Part shown: positions 16,372 to 23,511 of the stretch, one piece after another
Layout of the letters: each line of letters starts with the position of its first letter
Numbering within the stretch: position 1 is the first letter of the stretch
Origin: Cyanobacteria bacterium HKST-UBA02
Lineage (GTDB): Bacteria > Cyanobacteriota > Vampirovibrionia > Obscuribacterales > Obscuribacteraceae
DNA: 23,511 bases
Assembly (NCBI GenBank): GCA_020431945.1
Contig: JAGQHH010000061.1
Coordinates: forward strand, 1 to 23,511
Direction of reading: 5' to 3'
Program-made: the position numbers and the translations under genes
The notes under the pieces: model-generated
What the model was told of the DNA's origin: nothing
Databases searched by the model: none
What the model saw: only the letters and a program-made list of their open reading frames with translations

Positions 16372-17363
16372 GCCATAAAAGAAAATCGAATTCCGAAATC
16401 CCCGCTTCAGCCAACCAGCCCCGCGGGGATTTTTTGCAAGAGCATGTCTCTGTTCTGCGGGACGAGGCAGTAGATCTGCTCGACGTCACCCCGGGCAAGA
16501 TATATGTCGACGCCACCGCCGGTGCAGGCGGACACCTCCTCGAGATATCCAGAAGACTATCCGGCAGTGGCACCGTAATCGGTATCGATCGGGATCGCGC
16601 CTGCATCGATGCGCTCACGGCCCGATCTATAGATCGGGCCGTCCTGGTTCACAGTAATTACTCCCATATAAAGGAGATCGTCAGGGAGCTCGGCTTTGAC
16701 ACTGTGACCGGTGGCATCCTGGCCGACCTGGGAGTCTCCTCCATGCAGCTCGACGACCCGACCAGGGGGTTCAGCTTCCAGCAAGACGGCCCCCTTGACA
16801 TGCGCATGGACCCCAGCCAGTCGGTGACCGCAGAACATCTGATAAACACGCTTTCCGAAAGGGATCTGTCGGATATATTTTTTCGATACGGTGAGGAGAG
16901 ACGGAGCAGGCAGATCGCTCATGCAATCGTACGAGACCGTCCATTCCACAGCACCCTGGAGCTGGCAGATGTTGTGGCCAGGACATTGAGGAAATTTCAG
17001 TCTGACTACAAACATGGCAAGAAGCACCCGGCGACGCGCACCTTCCAGGCTTTACGAATCGCAGTCAACGAGGAGCTTTCCAGCCTGGAGATTTTTTTAA
17101 ATGATTGTCTCGAGGTAATGGCGAAAGGGTCACGGCTGGTGGTTATTACCTTCCATTCACTGGAAGACAGGATCGTTAAGCAATTTCTTAGGCAAAAATC
17201 GTTAACATGCGTCTGCCCGCCCAGACAGCCGGTTTGCACCTGCAACACGAAGGCCGAGATCCGGGTTTTGACCCGTAAACCTATTGTTGCCTCCGAGGAC
17301 GAGACCATTGCCAACGTCCGGGCCCGTAGTGCTAAACTACGGGCAGGTGAGAAACTAGATTAG
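16368..17363 (+). CDS. rsmH: 16S rRNA (cytosine-1402-N4)-methyltransferase RsmH (MraW)
   Basis: The 331-residue protein has the RsmH pattern: HVSVL (26-30), the SAM-binding DATAGAGGH (48-56), GIDRD (72-76), DLGVSSMQLD (110-119), GFSFQQDGPLDMRMD (124-138), TFHSLEDRIVK near the C-terminal third, and the cysteine-rich CVCPPRQPVCTC typical of the family. It methylates C1402 in the ribosomal P site. The family is about 310 residues, so the N-terminal 20-residue polar tail is a small extension. The GTG start overlaps the preceding gene (GTGA). rsmH followed by an FtsL-like gene and ftsI is the classical order of the dcw cluster. Confidence 0.96.
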   Translation: MSHKRKSNSEIPASANQPRGDFLQEHVSVLRDEAVDLLDVTPGKIYVDATAGAGGHLLEISRRLSGSGTVIGIDRDRACIDALTARSIDRAVLVHSNYSHIKEIVRELGFDTVTGGILADLGVSSMQLDDPTRGFSFQQDGPLDMRMDPSQSVTAEHLINTLSERDLSDIFFRYGEERRSRQIAHAIVRDRPFHSTLELADVVARTLRKFQSDYKHGKKHPATRTFQALRIAVNEELSSLEIFLNDCLEVMAKGSRLVVITFHSLEDRIVKQFLRQKSLTCVCPPRQPVCTCNTKAEIRVLTRKPIVASEDETIANVRARSAKLRAGEKLD

Positions 17364-17372
17364 GAAGTATAT

Positions 17373-17918
17373 ATGCCCGGCACCCAAACCAGATCGCGCT
17401 CTCAGGTCGTAAGTTTCTCGTACAACCGCAAGTCTCGTGATACCGCCGCCGGTCCTATCGGCATCGACGACAAAACAGTATCGTTGCCCGTTGTCTTCCA
17501 GGGCAGCGCAGTTCCGGCGCCAGCCCCTCAGCCTCAGCAAAAACCCCACTTAGTACCGCTCGAAACACCCAAAAAAGCCAGCCGGAGAGTTCCCTTCCTG
17601 GTCAAGGCCAATCGGGTTCTGCAGACCAGCCTGGTGACCCTCTGCGGTGTCGCCATCTGCGCCTACGGTCTGGACGTCGTCGTCTCCCATGACGTCGGTA
17701 GACTCCAGCAGCAAGCCCGGCGCCTCAGCGAGCAGAATTCCGAGCTCTCCGCTCAGCTACTCAAATCAATCTCTTACGGCGAACTCCAGGACGGAGTAGT
17801 CGGACGTTTCGGGCTGCATGTCCCGGACCAGGTAGTGGTTCTCAAAGAAGTAACCCCGCCGGCGGTGCAGTCTTTCAAAGCTCACCGGCAAGAGCTTCCT
17901 TTGATGTCCGGATACTAA
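17373..17918 (+). CDS. ftsL: FtsL-like septum protein
   Basis: This 181-residue protein has the bitopic layout of FtsL: a cytoplasmic tail, one membrane helix (about 82-105) and a short heptad-like segment (about 108-132, LQQQARRLSEQNSELSAQLL), ending in a periplasmic part. It lies between rsmH and ftsI, the usual place of ftsL. FtsL forms a coiled-coil complex with FtsB and FtsQ that activates FtsWI. The cytoplasmic tail is unusually long (about 80 residues) and rich in Pro, Gln and Ala around 46-66, whereas FtsL proteins are mostly 100-120 residues in all. Sequence similarity in this family is low, so the call rests on layout and position. The start is an ATG 9 nt after the rsmH stop, with GGAAG upstream. 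Confidence 0.72.
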   Translation: MPGTQTRSRSQVVSFSYNRKSRDTAAGPIGIDDKTVSLPVVFQGSAVPAPAPQPQQKPHLVPLETPKKASRRVPFLVKANRVLQTSLVTLCGVAICAYGLDVVVSHDVGRLQQQARRLSEQNSELSAQLLKSISYGELQDGVVGRFGLHVPDQVVVLKEVTPPAVQSFKAHRQELPLMSGY

Positions 17919-18011
17919 TGTCAAAACACGTGAAAACTTAGTTTAATAAGTAAGTAGATCACGTGCGCTCAAAATTCAAAAGAGCATCTCGGATTCGTCA
18001 TAGGAGAGTGA
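17919..18011. promoter_or_regulatory. AT-rich ftsL-ftsI gap with paired CACGTG sites
   Basis: The 93-bp gap has two copies of the palindrome CACGTG (17927-17932 and 17960-17965), 33 nt apart, flanking an AT-rich stretch with TTTAATAAGTAAG. The arrangement could be a regulatory site with an internal promoter for ftsI-murJ, but no clear -35 and -10 pair is seen. Confidence 0.25.
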
Positions 18012-19874
18012 ATGGTGCCGGCCCCGGTAGATCTGGATAGCTATCGAAACGCCCGGCTCAAGCGACGTCAACCTCGCACACAGCTCTTTCGGCTCCGGAT
18101 TTTCCAGTTCTTGATGTTCCTCGGAGCTCTGGCCATCTGTGCACGTTTGTATTACTTGCAGATATATCAGGGCGAACACCTCTCTCAAAAAGCCCGGGAG
18201 CAGCGCCAGAAAACACACCTGCTCATCCACCGGGGCGCCATCACCGACAGGCACGGTCTGCCCCTGGCGATTGATACCACTCGCTACGACCTGTTCGTCC
18301 ACCCGAAGCTGCTGAAAGTCTCGCTGAGCGAAGCCGCCGACACCATAGCGCGGATTACCAAACGCCCCCACGACCGCGTCTCCAAACTTCTCAATAAGGG
18401 CTATCCGGTGGTAACCGTGGCCAAACACCTGGAGCGCGAAGTGGTGGACGAGCTGCAGAACCTCAACTGGACCGGCATGGACATTGTGCCCCGGCCCTTC
18501 CGGCACTATCCCGAAGGCAAGCTGGCAGCGCATATGCTGGGCTACGTGAACAGCGACACCAGAGGTCAGGGCGGCGTCGAGCAGGCGCATCATGAAACCC
18601 TCACCAGCACCGGCAATATTCCACAGCCGCAACTCGACGGCAGAGGAAGGACGATCCTCCTTCCTCATAAAGGACCTTCCTGGGACATCACCCCGCCCCT
18701 GGGCCGCCATGTCGAGCTCACTATAGATAACGCCCTGCAGCATCTGGCCGAGAAAGAGCTCAATGCCATGGCGATGCACTCCCACTGCGATCGCGCTACC
18801 GCCATCGTCACCGACCCCACCAATGGCGAGATCCTGGCCTGGGCCAACTACCCCAGCTACGATCCCAACGAATTCTCGAAATATCCTTTTGCCACCATGA
18901 AGAACTGGGCAATGGTAGACGTCTACCAGCCCGGCTCCACGTTCAAGATCATCACCGTGGCCAGTGGCCTCGAGACCGGAGCGATCAACAAGAACTCGAC
19001 TTTCCAGGACTCCGCCGGTCTCACTATCGGCCGGCAGACCATCCACAACCACCACGGCGGGCACGGAGTCATCGATCTTCTCCAGCTCTTCATCCACTCC
19101 AGCAATGTCTGCGCAGCGCGGGTGGCCTTGAAGATGACACCGAAACAGTTCTACGACAAACTATATGAGTTCGGTCTCGGTCGCAAAACCGGCATCGATC
19201 TCCCCGGCGAGTCCCGCGGTCTGCTGCTCAAGCACGAGAAATGGACCCCCATCGACCAGGCCACCACAGGATTCGGTCAGGGCGCCATCGCCGTCACACC
19301 GCTTCAACTGGTGGGCGCCGTGGGCGCTGTCGCCAATGACGGCACCTGGGTGCAACCCCACATCATCCGCCGGGTCTATGACCCCAAGACCGGTGTCACC
19401 GAGCACTGGACCGATCCAGTGAAGCGTCAGGTAGTCGCACCGGAGCACGCTAAACACGTATCCAAGCTTCTTTCGGACAATATCACCCAGGGCTCGCAGA
19501 TAGCCGGCAAGGTACCCGGCTATCTGGTGGCAGGCAAAACCGGAACCGCGCAGAAAGCCCGTGAAGGCGGACGCGGATATATAAGCGGTCAGACAGTGGC
19601 CTCTTTCATCGGATTCCTCCCCTACGACAATCCGCAGCTTCTCTGCCTGGTGGCGGTGGACAACCCGCAGACCGATGGTAAATGGGGCAACACAATCGCC
19701 GGACCTGTTTTTAACGCAATCGTCTCCGAGTCGGCCCGACTGCTGGCGATCCCACCCTCTTATGAGGTAAAAAAGGTAAACGGCAGGCTCATCGGTCCTA
19801 ACGACAAGCCGGTTCCGCCTGTCATACCACCATCCATCAAGTATGCCGACGAGCTAGGCGGCAAGGTCCACTAA
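18012..19874 (+). CDS. ftsI: Penicillin-binding protein, septal transpeptidase FtsI (PBP3)
   Basis: This 620-residue class B PBP has a short basic cytoplasmic tail, one membrane helix (about 28-48), a dimerisation/pedestal region containing RGAITDRHG (74-82), and a C-terminal transpeptidase domain (about 235-590). The three penicillin-binding motifs are intact: STFK (S309 nucleophile, K312), SSN (363-365) and KTGTA (509-513). FtsI cross-links septal peptidoglycan. No PASTA domains follow, only a Pro-rich tail (VPPVIPPSIKYADELGGKVH). AGGAG lies 6 nt before the ATG. The gene is preceded by an FtsL-like protein and followed after 3 nt by murJ, so lipid II supply and use are co-transcribed. Confidence 0.95.
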   Translation: MVPAPVDLDSYRNARLKRRQPRTQLFRLRIFQFLMFLGALAICARLYYLQIYQGEHLSQKAREQRQKTHLLIHRGAITDRHGLPLAIDTTRYDLFVHPKLLKVSLSEAADTIARITKRPHDRVSKLLNKGYPVVTVAKHLEREVVDELQNLNWTGMDIVPRPFRHYPEGKLAAHMLGYVNSDTRGQGGVEQAHHETLTSTGNIPQPQLDGRGRTILLPHKGPSWDITPPLGRHVELTIDNALQHLAEKELNAMAMHSHCDRATAIVTDPTNGEILAWANYPSYDPNEFSKYPFATMKNWAMVDVYQPGSTFKIITVASGLETGAINKNSTFQDSAGLTIGRQTIHNHHGGHGVIDLLQLFIHSSNVCAARVALKMTPKQFYDKLYEFGLGRKTGIDLPGESRGLLLKHEKWTPIDQATTGFGQGAIAVTPLQLVGAVGAVANDGTWVQPHIIRRVYDPKTGVTEHWTDPVKRQVVAPEHAKHVSKLLSDNITQGSQIAGKVPGYLVAGKTGTAQKAREGGRGYISGQTVASFIGFLPYDNPQLLCLVAVDNPQTDGKWGNTIAGPVFNAIVSESARLLAIPPSYEVKKVNGRLIGPNDKPVPPVIPPSIKYADELGGKVH

Positions 19875-19877
19875 GAC

Positions 19878-21563
19878 GTGTCAGTCGACGAATCGAAGAG
19901 CGACAGGGACGAGAGCCAGGAGGTTCTCGACAAAAAGCCCGATATCACAGCGGAGCCGAATCAGCTACCGGAGCCGGCGGCTTCGCAAGAATCAGGATCT
20001 GCTCCGGTAAAAGATAAGAAGCACTCCGAGGGAATCGGTAAAACTTTCGGACTGGTGGCAATTCTTACATTCGCCTCCAAATTCATCGGTCTTGCCCGGG
20101 ACATCGTGATCATGCAGGCCTTCGGCACCAGCAAGACCACGGACTATTACTATTTCGCCAACTTAGTAACCGGCAACTTCCTGGTCCTCTTCGGCGGTCT
20201 CGGCGGCCCCTTCCACTCCTCCGCCGTCTCGGTCATGGCCGCCAAGAAAGACTCGCCGGACATAGGCAAGCTCACCGGCCAGGTTCTGATGGTGACCACC
20301 ATCATCCTCTCGGTGCTCACCGTCCTGATCTATCTACTTGCACCATACGTGATACCGATCGTCATACCCAATGCCGATCCGAAAGAAGTACTCACCAACC
20401 TCAACATAATGCTGCCGATGATCATCATCACCGGTCTCGTGGGGGTAGGAGCCGGCATCTCGAATACCTTCAAAGAGTATTTCTGGCCCTCCCTGGCACC
20501 GGCTATGGCGTCGATAGCGATCATCGCGGCTGTCATTCTCTATCCGGAAGCAGGCGGCATATGCCTGGCTGTGGGAACGCTGCTGGGCGCCGTGGGGCAA
20601 TTTCTGGTACAGCTGCCGGGGATCATGAAATCGCGACCGGAGCTCACCTCCCTGGGCAAACTGGAAGGCGGCGTCAAAGAGTATTTTCATATGCTCGGAC
20701 CGGCGGCGATCAGCACATCGATTGGCCAGCTCAATGTCTATATCGACGTTTTCTTCATGTCCGGACTGGCGGTGGGCAGCTATACGGCCCTGCTCAATGC
20801 CAACAAGCTCATCCAGTTGCCTCTCGGGGTTCTGGTGGTGTCGATGATCGTGCCCCTTCTGCCTCGTTTTACAAAGCAAGTCGCCGACGGCGAGATAGAC
20901 GCCCTCAAAGATCAGTTCCGCCGGGCTGTGAGGGTGGTCTGGTTTCTGGTGCTTCCCCTGGTCACCCTCATGCTTGCCATGCCCGGCCCCATCGTCAGGC
21001 TGTTGTTCCAGCGCGGTCAGTTCGACGAGCAATCCACCCAGCTCGTGGTCCTCGCTCTGTCCTACCTGATCCCGTCCTCATTCTTCTATGTAGCCCGGGA
21101 TATACTCACCCGCATCTTCTATGCTCATCAGGACTCGACTACGCCCTTCCGCATAGGCCTGGCAGCCCTCATCGTGAAAGCCCTGGGGGACTGGCTCCTG
21201 GTCGGACCGCTCGGTCTCGGGGGTATCGCTCTGTCCACTACGATCGTCACCATATTCAATATGACCATGCTCGCCATATGCGCCCGCAAAAAGATCGGCT
21301 CCCTGGGCGTGCGGACCATGGTAGTGCCGGCGGTGATCATGATCGGCGGCTCGGCTGTCTGCGGAGTGGTGGCCAGCTTCTGTCAGAGCTTCATCATCGC
21401 TCATCTGAGCTTGCCCGGTAAAGTCGGGGCCTTCATCGCTCTTGGACTATCTATAGCCATAGCGGCTGCCATCGGGCTATCTATCTATGTGGCGCTCTGT
21501 TTGCTGCTGAAACTCGAAGAACCGGCTATCGCCCTGAAGCGCATCAAGAACCGGGCGAAGTAG
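19878..21563 (+). CDS. murJ: Lipid II flippase MurJ (MviN)
   Basis: The 561-residue polytopic membrane protein has about 14 hydrophobic segments beginning near residue 57, with MurJ-typical stretches such as TFASKFIGLARDIVIMQAFG (65-84), FGGLGGPFHSSAVSVMA in the second helix region, and GPAAISTSIGQLNVYIDVFF in the middle. MurJ moves lipid II across the inner membrane for peptidoglycan synthesis. The protein has an unusual N-terminal cytoplasmic extension of about 54 residues, very polar and acidic (rich in Ser, Glu, Asp, Lys, Pro). The start is GTG three nt after the ftsI stop with only a weak purine stretch, so translation may depend on ftsI. A later in-frame start inside the extension cannot be excluded, but none has a better ribosome site. 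Confidence 0.93.
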   Translation: MSVDESKSDRDESQEVLDKKPDITAEPNQLPEPAASQESGSAPVKDKKHSEGIGKTFGLVAILTFASKFIGLARDIVIMQAFGTSKTTDYYYFANLVTGNFLVLFGGLGGPFHSSAVSVMAAKKDSPDIGKLTGQVLMVTTIILSVLTVLIYLLAPYVIPIVIPNADPKEVLTNLNIMLPMIIITGLVGVGAGISNTFKEYFWPSLAPAMASIAIIAAVILYPEAGGICLAVGTLLGAVGQFLVQLPGIMKSRPELTSLGKLEGGVKEYFHMLGPAAISTSIGQLNVYIDVFFMSGLAVGSYTALLNANKLIQLPLGVLVVSMIVPLLPRFTKQVADGEIDALKDQFRRAVRVVWFLVLPLVTLMLAMPGPIVRLLFQRGQFDEQSTQLVVLALSYLIPSSFFYVARDILTRIFYAHQDSTTPFRIGLAALIVKALGDWLLVGPLGLGGIALSTTIVTIFNMTMLAICARKKIGSLGVRTMVVPAVIMIGGSAVCGVVASFCQSFIIAHLSLPGKVGAFIALGLSIAIAAAIGLSIYVALCLLLKLEEPAIALKRIKNRAK

Positions 21564-21581
21564 CAGCGATTCTTTCAAAGT

Positions 21582-22712
21582 CTAATAGAGCTGCAGAATC
21601 GCCCTGGCTTTCTCGAAACGCAATGAAGCCAGATCGGCAGCATCGATACAGAAATAGATTGTGCCACCATCACCGAAGCTGAGTCCGGCATCCTGATCGG
21701 GCTCGAGTTGTAAGAGCAGTTTATACAAATCGAGAGCCCGGGCCAGCCGACCGTCTTCATCCGCTTCCAGATCTTCTTCGGTGAGAGAACGCGATTGCAG
21801 AAAGCTCGCCCGAACCGGATCGTCCTGAACAACATTGGCATGTCCGAGCATCCTGTGATGCGGCGGCATGGAGTTCCAGGCATCATAGAAAGCGAAATAA
21901 GCGTCGGCTCCATCGGGATAATCATCGAGAGCATCGTCATCGAGATTCTCGGGAAAGCTCATCTCCTCGTTGGGCCGCAGATAAACTTGCCGGTAGCGAC
22001 AGTCGGGGGAGAGCTGTCCGGGATGAGCGTATTCGGAAAGCTCGTCGAAATCCGGAAAGTACAGGACCCGGAAAGAAGTTTCGTCCGCAAGCGGATCCTC
22101 CTCGCTTTCCGTATCGAAATACGCGAAGAAGGAAAGCAGCCCGCTTGCGGGCAAGCCGGTCATGTCCGCATGAGCTCTCAAGTCAGCCAGGGCGATCTGG
22201 CAGAGAAAGGCGAGGGGCTTCCCGTCTTTCGTCTCGGGCCAGGGTGTCTTGTTGTCGAGCAGGGGCTTGCCGCCTATGCGGCTGTGCCTGGCTGCATCGC
22301 TCCGGACAAGGCGCAGAGAGAGCTTGCTGGCTTTGAGAACAGCGCTTTTCAGCGGAGCGAGGTCGAACCAGTCGATGAGACCGTAGGCATCACGGGCATC
22401 GACGAGTTTCTTGAACTCGCCGTCCTCTTTGTCGATCCGCTCGAGCTGCTCTTTGACACCCCTTTCAAGAAGACTGAGCTGCCCTTTCTGCTCGCGGCGC
22501 TCCACGAGCAATCTCGCTTTCGCCACAAGATCCGCGGCATCGGCAAAGCGCTCCTGCTCGACAGCTATCTCGATGAGCTGGACGAAAGCATCGAAAGTGG
22601 GCTTCTTGTCTATCGAAAGCTCGAGATTTGCGCGGGCTTCCACGAGCTTGCCCGCCTGACGGCTGGCAATGGCGAATCGAAAGAGTTCTTCAGCCGTCTT
22701 CTCTTTGTACAT
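21582..22712 (-). CDS. DUF1963 (YwqG-like) protein with N-terminal helical repeats
   Basis: Residues about 120-376 match the YwqG/DUF1963 pattern: SRIGGKPLLDNKTPWPETKDGKPLAFLCQIALADL begins at about 144, LSFFAYFD is at 192-199, HRMLGHANVVQDD at 286-298, and the C-terminal LLLQLEPDQ...FGDGGTIYFCID ends near 356. The biochemical role of this family is not established. Residues 1-90 are helical with a TPR-like hairpin (ELFRFAIASRQAGKLVEARANLELSI), not part of the usual domain. No signal peptide is visible, so it is probably cytoplasmic. The ATG at 22712 is chosen; an in-frame TTG at 22736 would add 8 residues. GAGGG lies about 13 nt before the ATG, rather far. It ends 18 bp from the convergent murJ gene with no visible terminator. 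Confidence 0.82.
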   Translation of the reverse strand: MYKEKTAEELFRFAIASRQAGKLVEARANLELSIDKKPTFDAFVQLIEIAVEQERFADAADLVAKARLLVERREQKGQLSLLERGVKEQLERIDKEDGEFKKLVDARDAYGLIDWFDLAPLKSAVLKASKLSLRLVRSDAARHSRIGGKPLLDNKTPWPETKDGKPLAFLCQIALADLRAHADMTGLPASGLLSFFAYFDTESEEDPLADETSFRVLYFPDFDELSEYAHPGQLSPDCRYRQVYLRPNEEMSFPENLDDDALDDYPDGADAYFAFYDAWNSMPPHHRMLGHANVVQDDPVRASFLQSRSLTEEDLEADEDGRLARALDLYKLLLQLEPDQDAGLSFGDGGTIYFCIDAADLASLRFEKARAILQLY

Positions 22713-22752
22713 ACCGTATCTTGTACCCTCGAGCAAGGAAGATTGTCAGTGA

Positions 22753-22762
22753 CATTATAATG
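22753..22762. promoter_or_regulatory. Symmetric -10 element shared by divergent genes
   Basis: The 10-bp perfect palindrome CATTATAATG contains TATAAT on both strands (22756-22761 plus, 22759-22754 minus). It lies between the divergent DUF1963 and FadL-like genes. On the plus strand only six bases (22762-22767) separate the hexamer from the ATG, so a start site 7 nt downstream would give a leaderless transcript. On the minus strand it would start near 22747. No good -35 is visible on either side. Confidence 0.5.
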
Positions 22763-22767
22763 GGCGG

Positions 22768-23511
22768 ATGACTCTCTTACAGGCAGGAAAGAAAGACCGA
22801 AAAGCCGGCACCAGTCTCGCTCAGGCTCTTCTTCTACTGATTACCTGCCTGACTCCGATTCAGCTCCTGTTTGCCGTCGAGCCCGCCCTGGCACAGCTTG
22901 ACGGAATATCCGAGATCGGTCACAGCTATCAATCCGACGCCCGGGGCGGCTGCGAGACTTCAATAGGCGATACCGCCCTGGCCCACGTGAGACAACCGGC
23001 ATCGGTCATGCTCCAGGCCCATGGACGATTCGACTCCAAGATCACCAATGTCTTCGTCCTCAACAATTCCTGGACCAATCCCACCCAGCGGACACAGTCC
23101 CTGGTCAACCAGCTTCTCTCATACAATCTCGGCATCGTGCATGCCCTGGGGAGCCGCTACGCCCTGGGCCTCGCCTGGGAAACCGGGGGCTGGTCCACCA
23201 ATTTCCAGAATCAGGCCATGTCGGCGAATTTCCTGAGACCGGTTTTCAACTCGGTGGGCTACAAGCGATACACCATCACAGCCAATCTCGGTGCTAAGGT
23301 GACCGATAAAGTTTTCATAGGCGCCGGTCCCCATATAGACATCATGCGCTTTTCCACCAATCTTCCGGTGGCCAACGCCCTGATGAAATGGCCTTCCACA
23401 TATAGTGTCGGCGCCGGTTACCAGCTCGGCATGCTCTATCACCCGAATCGCAAAGTCTCCCTGGGGGCAAGCTTCTCATCGCCTTCCTATATGGGCAACC
23501 TCTCGAACAAA
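22768..23511 (+). CDS. FadL/OmpP1-like outer-membrane protein (3' end outside window)
   Basis: An open frame of 248 codons runs from the ATG at 22768 to the window edge without a stop. It begins with a signal peptide (about 1-43: a basic start, hydrophobic LAQALLLLITCL, cleavage after EPALA). The mature start SYQSDARGGCETSIGDTALAHVRQPASV resembles the N-terminal 'A.GMGGA.TAIADD.SA...NPA' stretch of FadL/OmpP1/TodX channels. After it come alternating beta-strand-like segments such as YALGLAWETGGW, YTITANLGAKVTDKVFIGAGP and VSLGASFSSPSYMG. Such channels carry hydrophobic molecules through the outer membrane, but the substrate here is unknown. The protein supports a diderm host. A weak GGGCGG precedes the start. 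Confidence 0.8.
   Translation, partial: MTLLQAGKKDRKAGTSLAQALLLLITCLTPIQLLFAVEPALAQLDGISEIGHSYQSDARGGCETSIGDTALAHVRQPASVMLQAHGRFDSKITNVFVLNNSWTNPTQRTQSLVNQLLSYNLGIVHALGSRYALGLAWETGGWSTNFQNQAMSANFLRPVFNSVGYKRYTITANLGAKVTDKVFIGAGPHIDIMRFSTNLPVANALMKWPSTYSVGAGYQLGMLYHPNRKVSLGASFSSPSYMGNLSNK

Noticed and set aside
18785..18792. GCGATCGC octamer (cyanobacterial HIP1-like)
   Set aside because: I noticed it only once in the window, so there is no sign of HIP1 enrichment as in many photosynthetic cyanobacteria.
17976..19097. Long open frame on the minus strand opposite ftsI
   Set aside because: ftsI is complete with STFK, SSN and KTGTA; the antisense frame has no recognisable features.
22760..22771. 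Tiny three-codon frame ATG GGC GGA TGA overlapping the FadL-like start
   Set aside because: Far too short to claim; the ATG overlaps the -10 element and would not be transcribed if the start site is where predicted.

Overview
The window looks like a chromosomal stretch from a diderm, moderately GC-rich bacterium. The best guess is a member of the Melainabacteria/Vampirovibrionia (non-photosynthetic Cyanobacteriota, possibly Obscuribacterales-like). The guess rests on the 5' part of the 16S gene, whose GGAATCTACCTT and CCTGAAGATGAGCCTGCGTC stretches resemble cyanobacterial 16S, and on the mix of Hanks-type kinase, many TPR proteins, an outer-membrane FadL-like protein and DAP-type peptidoglycan genes. 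It is an inference, not a database result.

Layout. 1-236 (-) is the 5' end of a 16S rRNA gene, with its leader and a good sigma70-type promoter out to about 440. 622-2816 (-) holds an exported protein of unknown function and an exported von Willebrand A protein, separated by a strong intrinsic terminator. 2927-7177 (+) is an MFS transporter, a transmembrane Ser/Thr kinase and a TPR lipoprotein, the last two overlapping by 4 nt. 7171-10933 (-) is UDP-glucose dehydrogenase, UDP-glucuronate decarboxylase and a secreted TPR-matrixin metalloprotease, all overlapping. 11008-13421 (+) is MazG followed by a GTGA-overlapped membrane sulfatase/phosphotransferase-fold enzyme. 13483-15482 (-) is DapF (with a large insertion) and FtsQ. 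15889-21563 (+) is a zinc-ribbon membrane protein, RsmH, an FtsL-like protein, FtsI and MurJ: a piece of the division and cell wall (dcw) cluster. 21582-22712 (-) is a DUF1963/YwqG protein. 22768 to the window end (+) is a truncated FadL/OmpP1-like outer-membrane protein.

The central theme is the envelope: precursor supply (DapF), lipid II flipping (MurJ), septal transpeptidation (FtsI) and its scaffold (FtsQ, FtsL), nucleotide sugars for surface polysaccharide (UDP-GlcA, UDP-Xyl), and several exported or outer-membrane proteins. Operons are tightly packed: many neighbouring stop and start codons overlap as ATGA, GTGA or TGATG, so translational coupling is probably common, and GTG or TTG starts are frequent. 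I saw no CRISPR array, insertion sequence, phage gene or tRNA. The most interesting unexplained units are the kinase/TPR-lipoprotein pair, the sugar-nucleotide/metalloprotease operon, the zinc-ribbon membrane protein coupled to rsmH, the DapF insertion, and a symmetric -10 element shared by the last two divergent genes.
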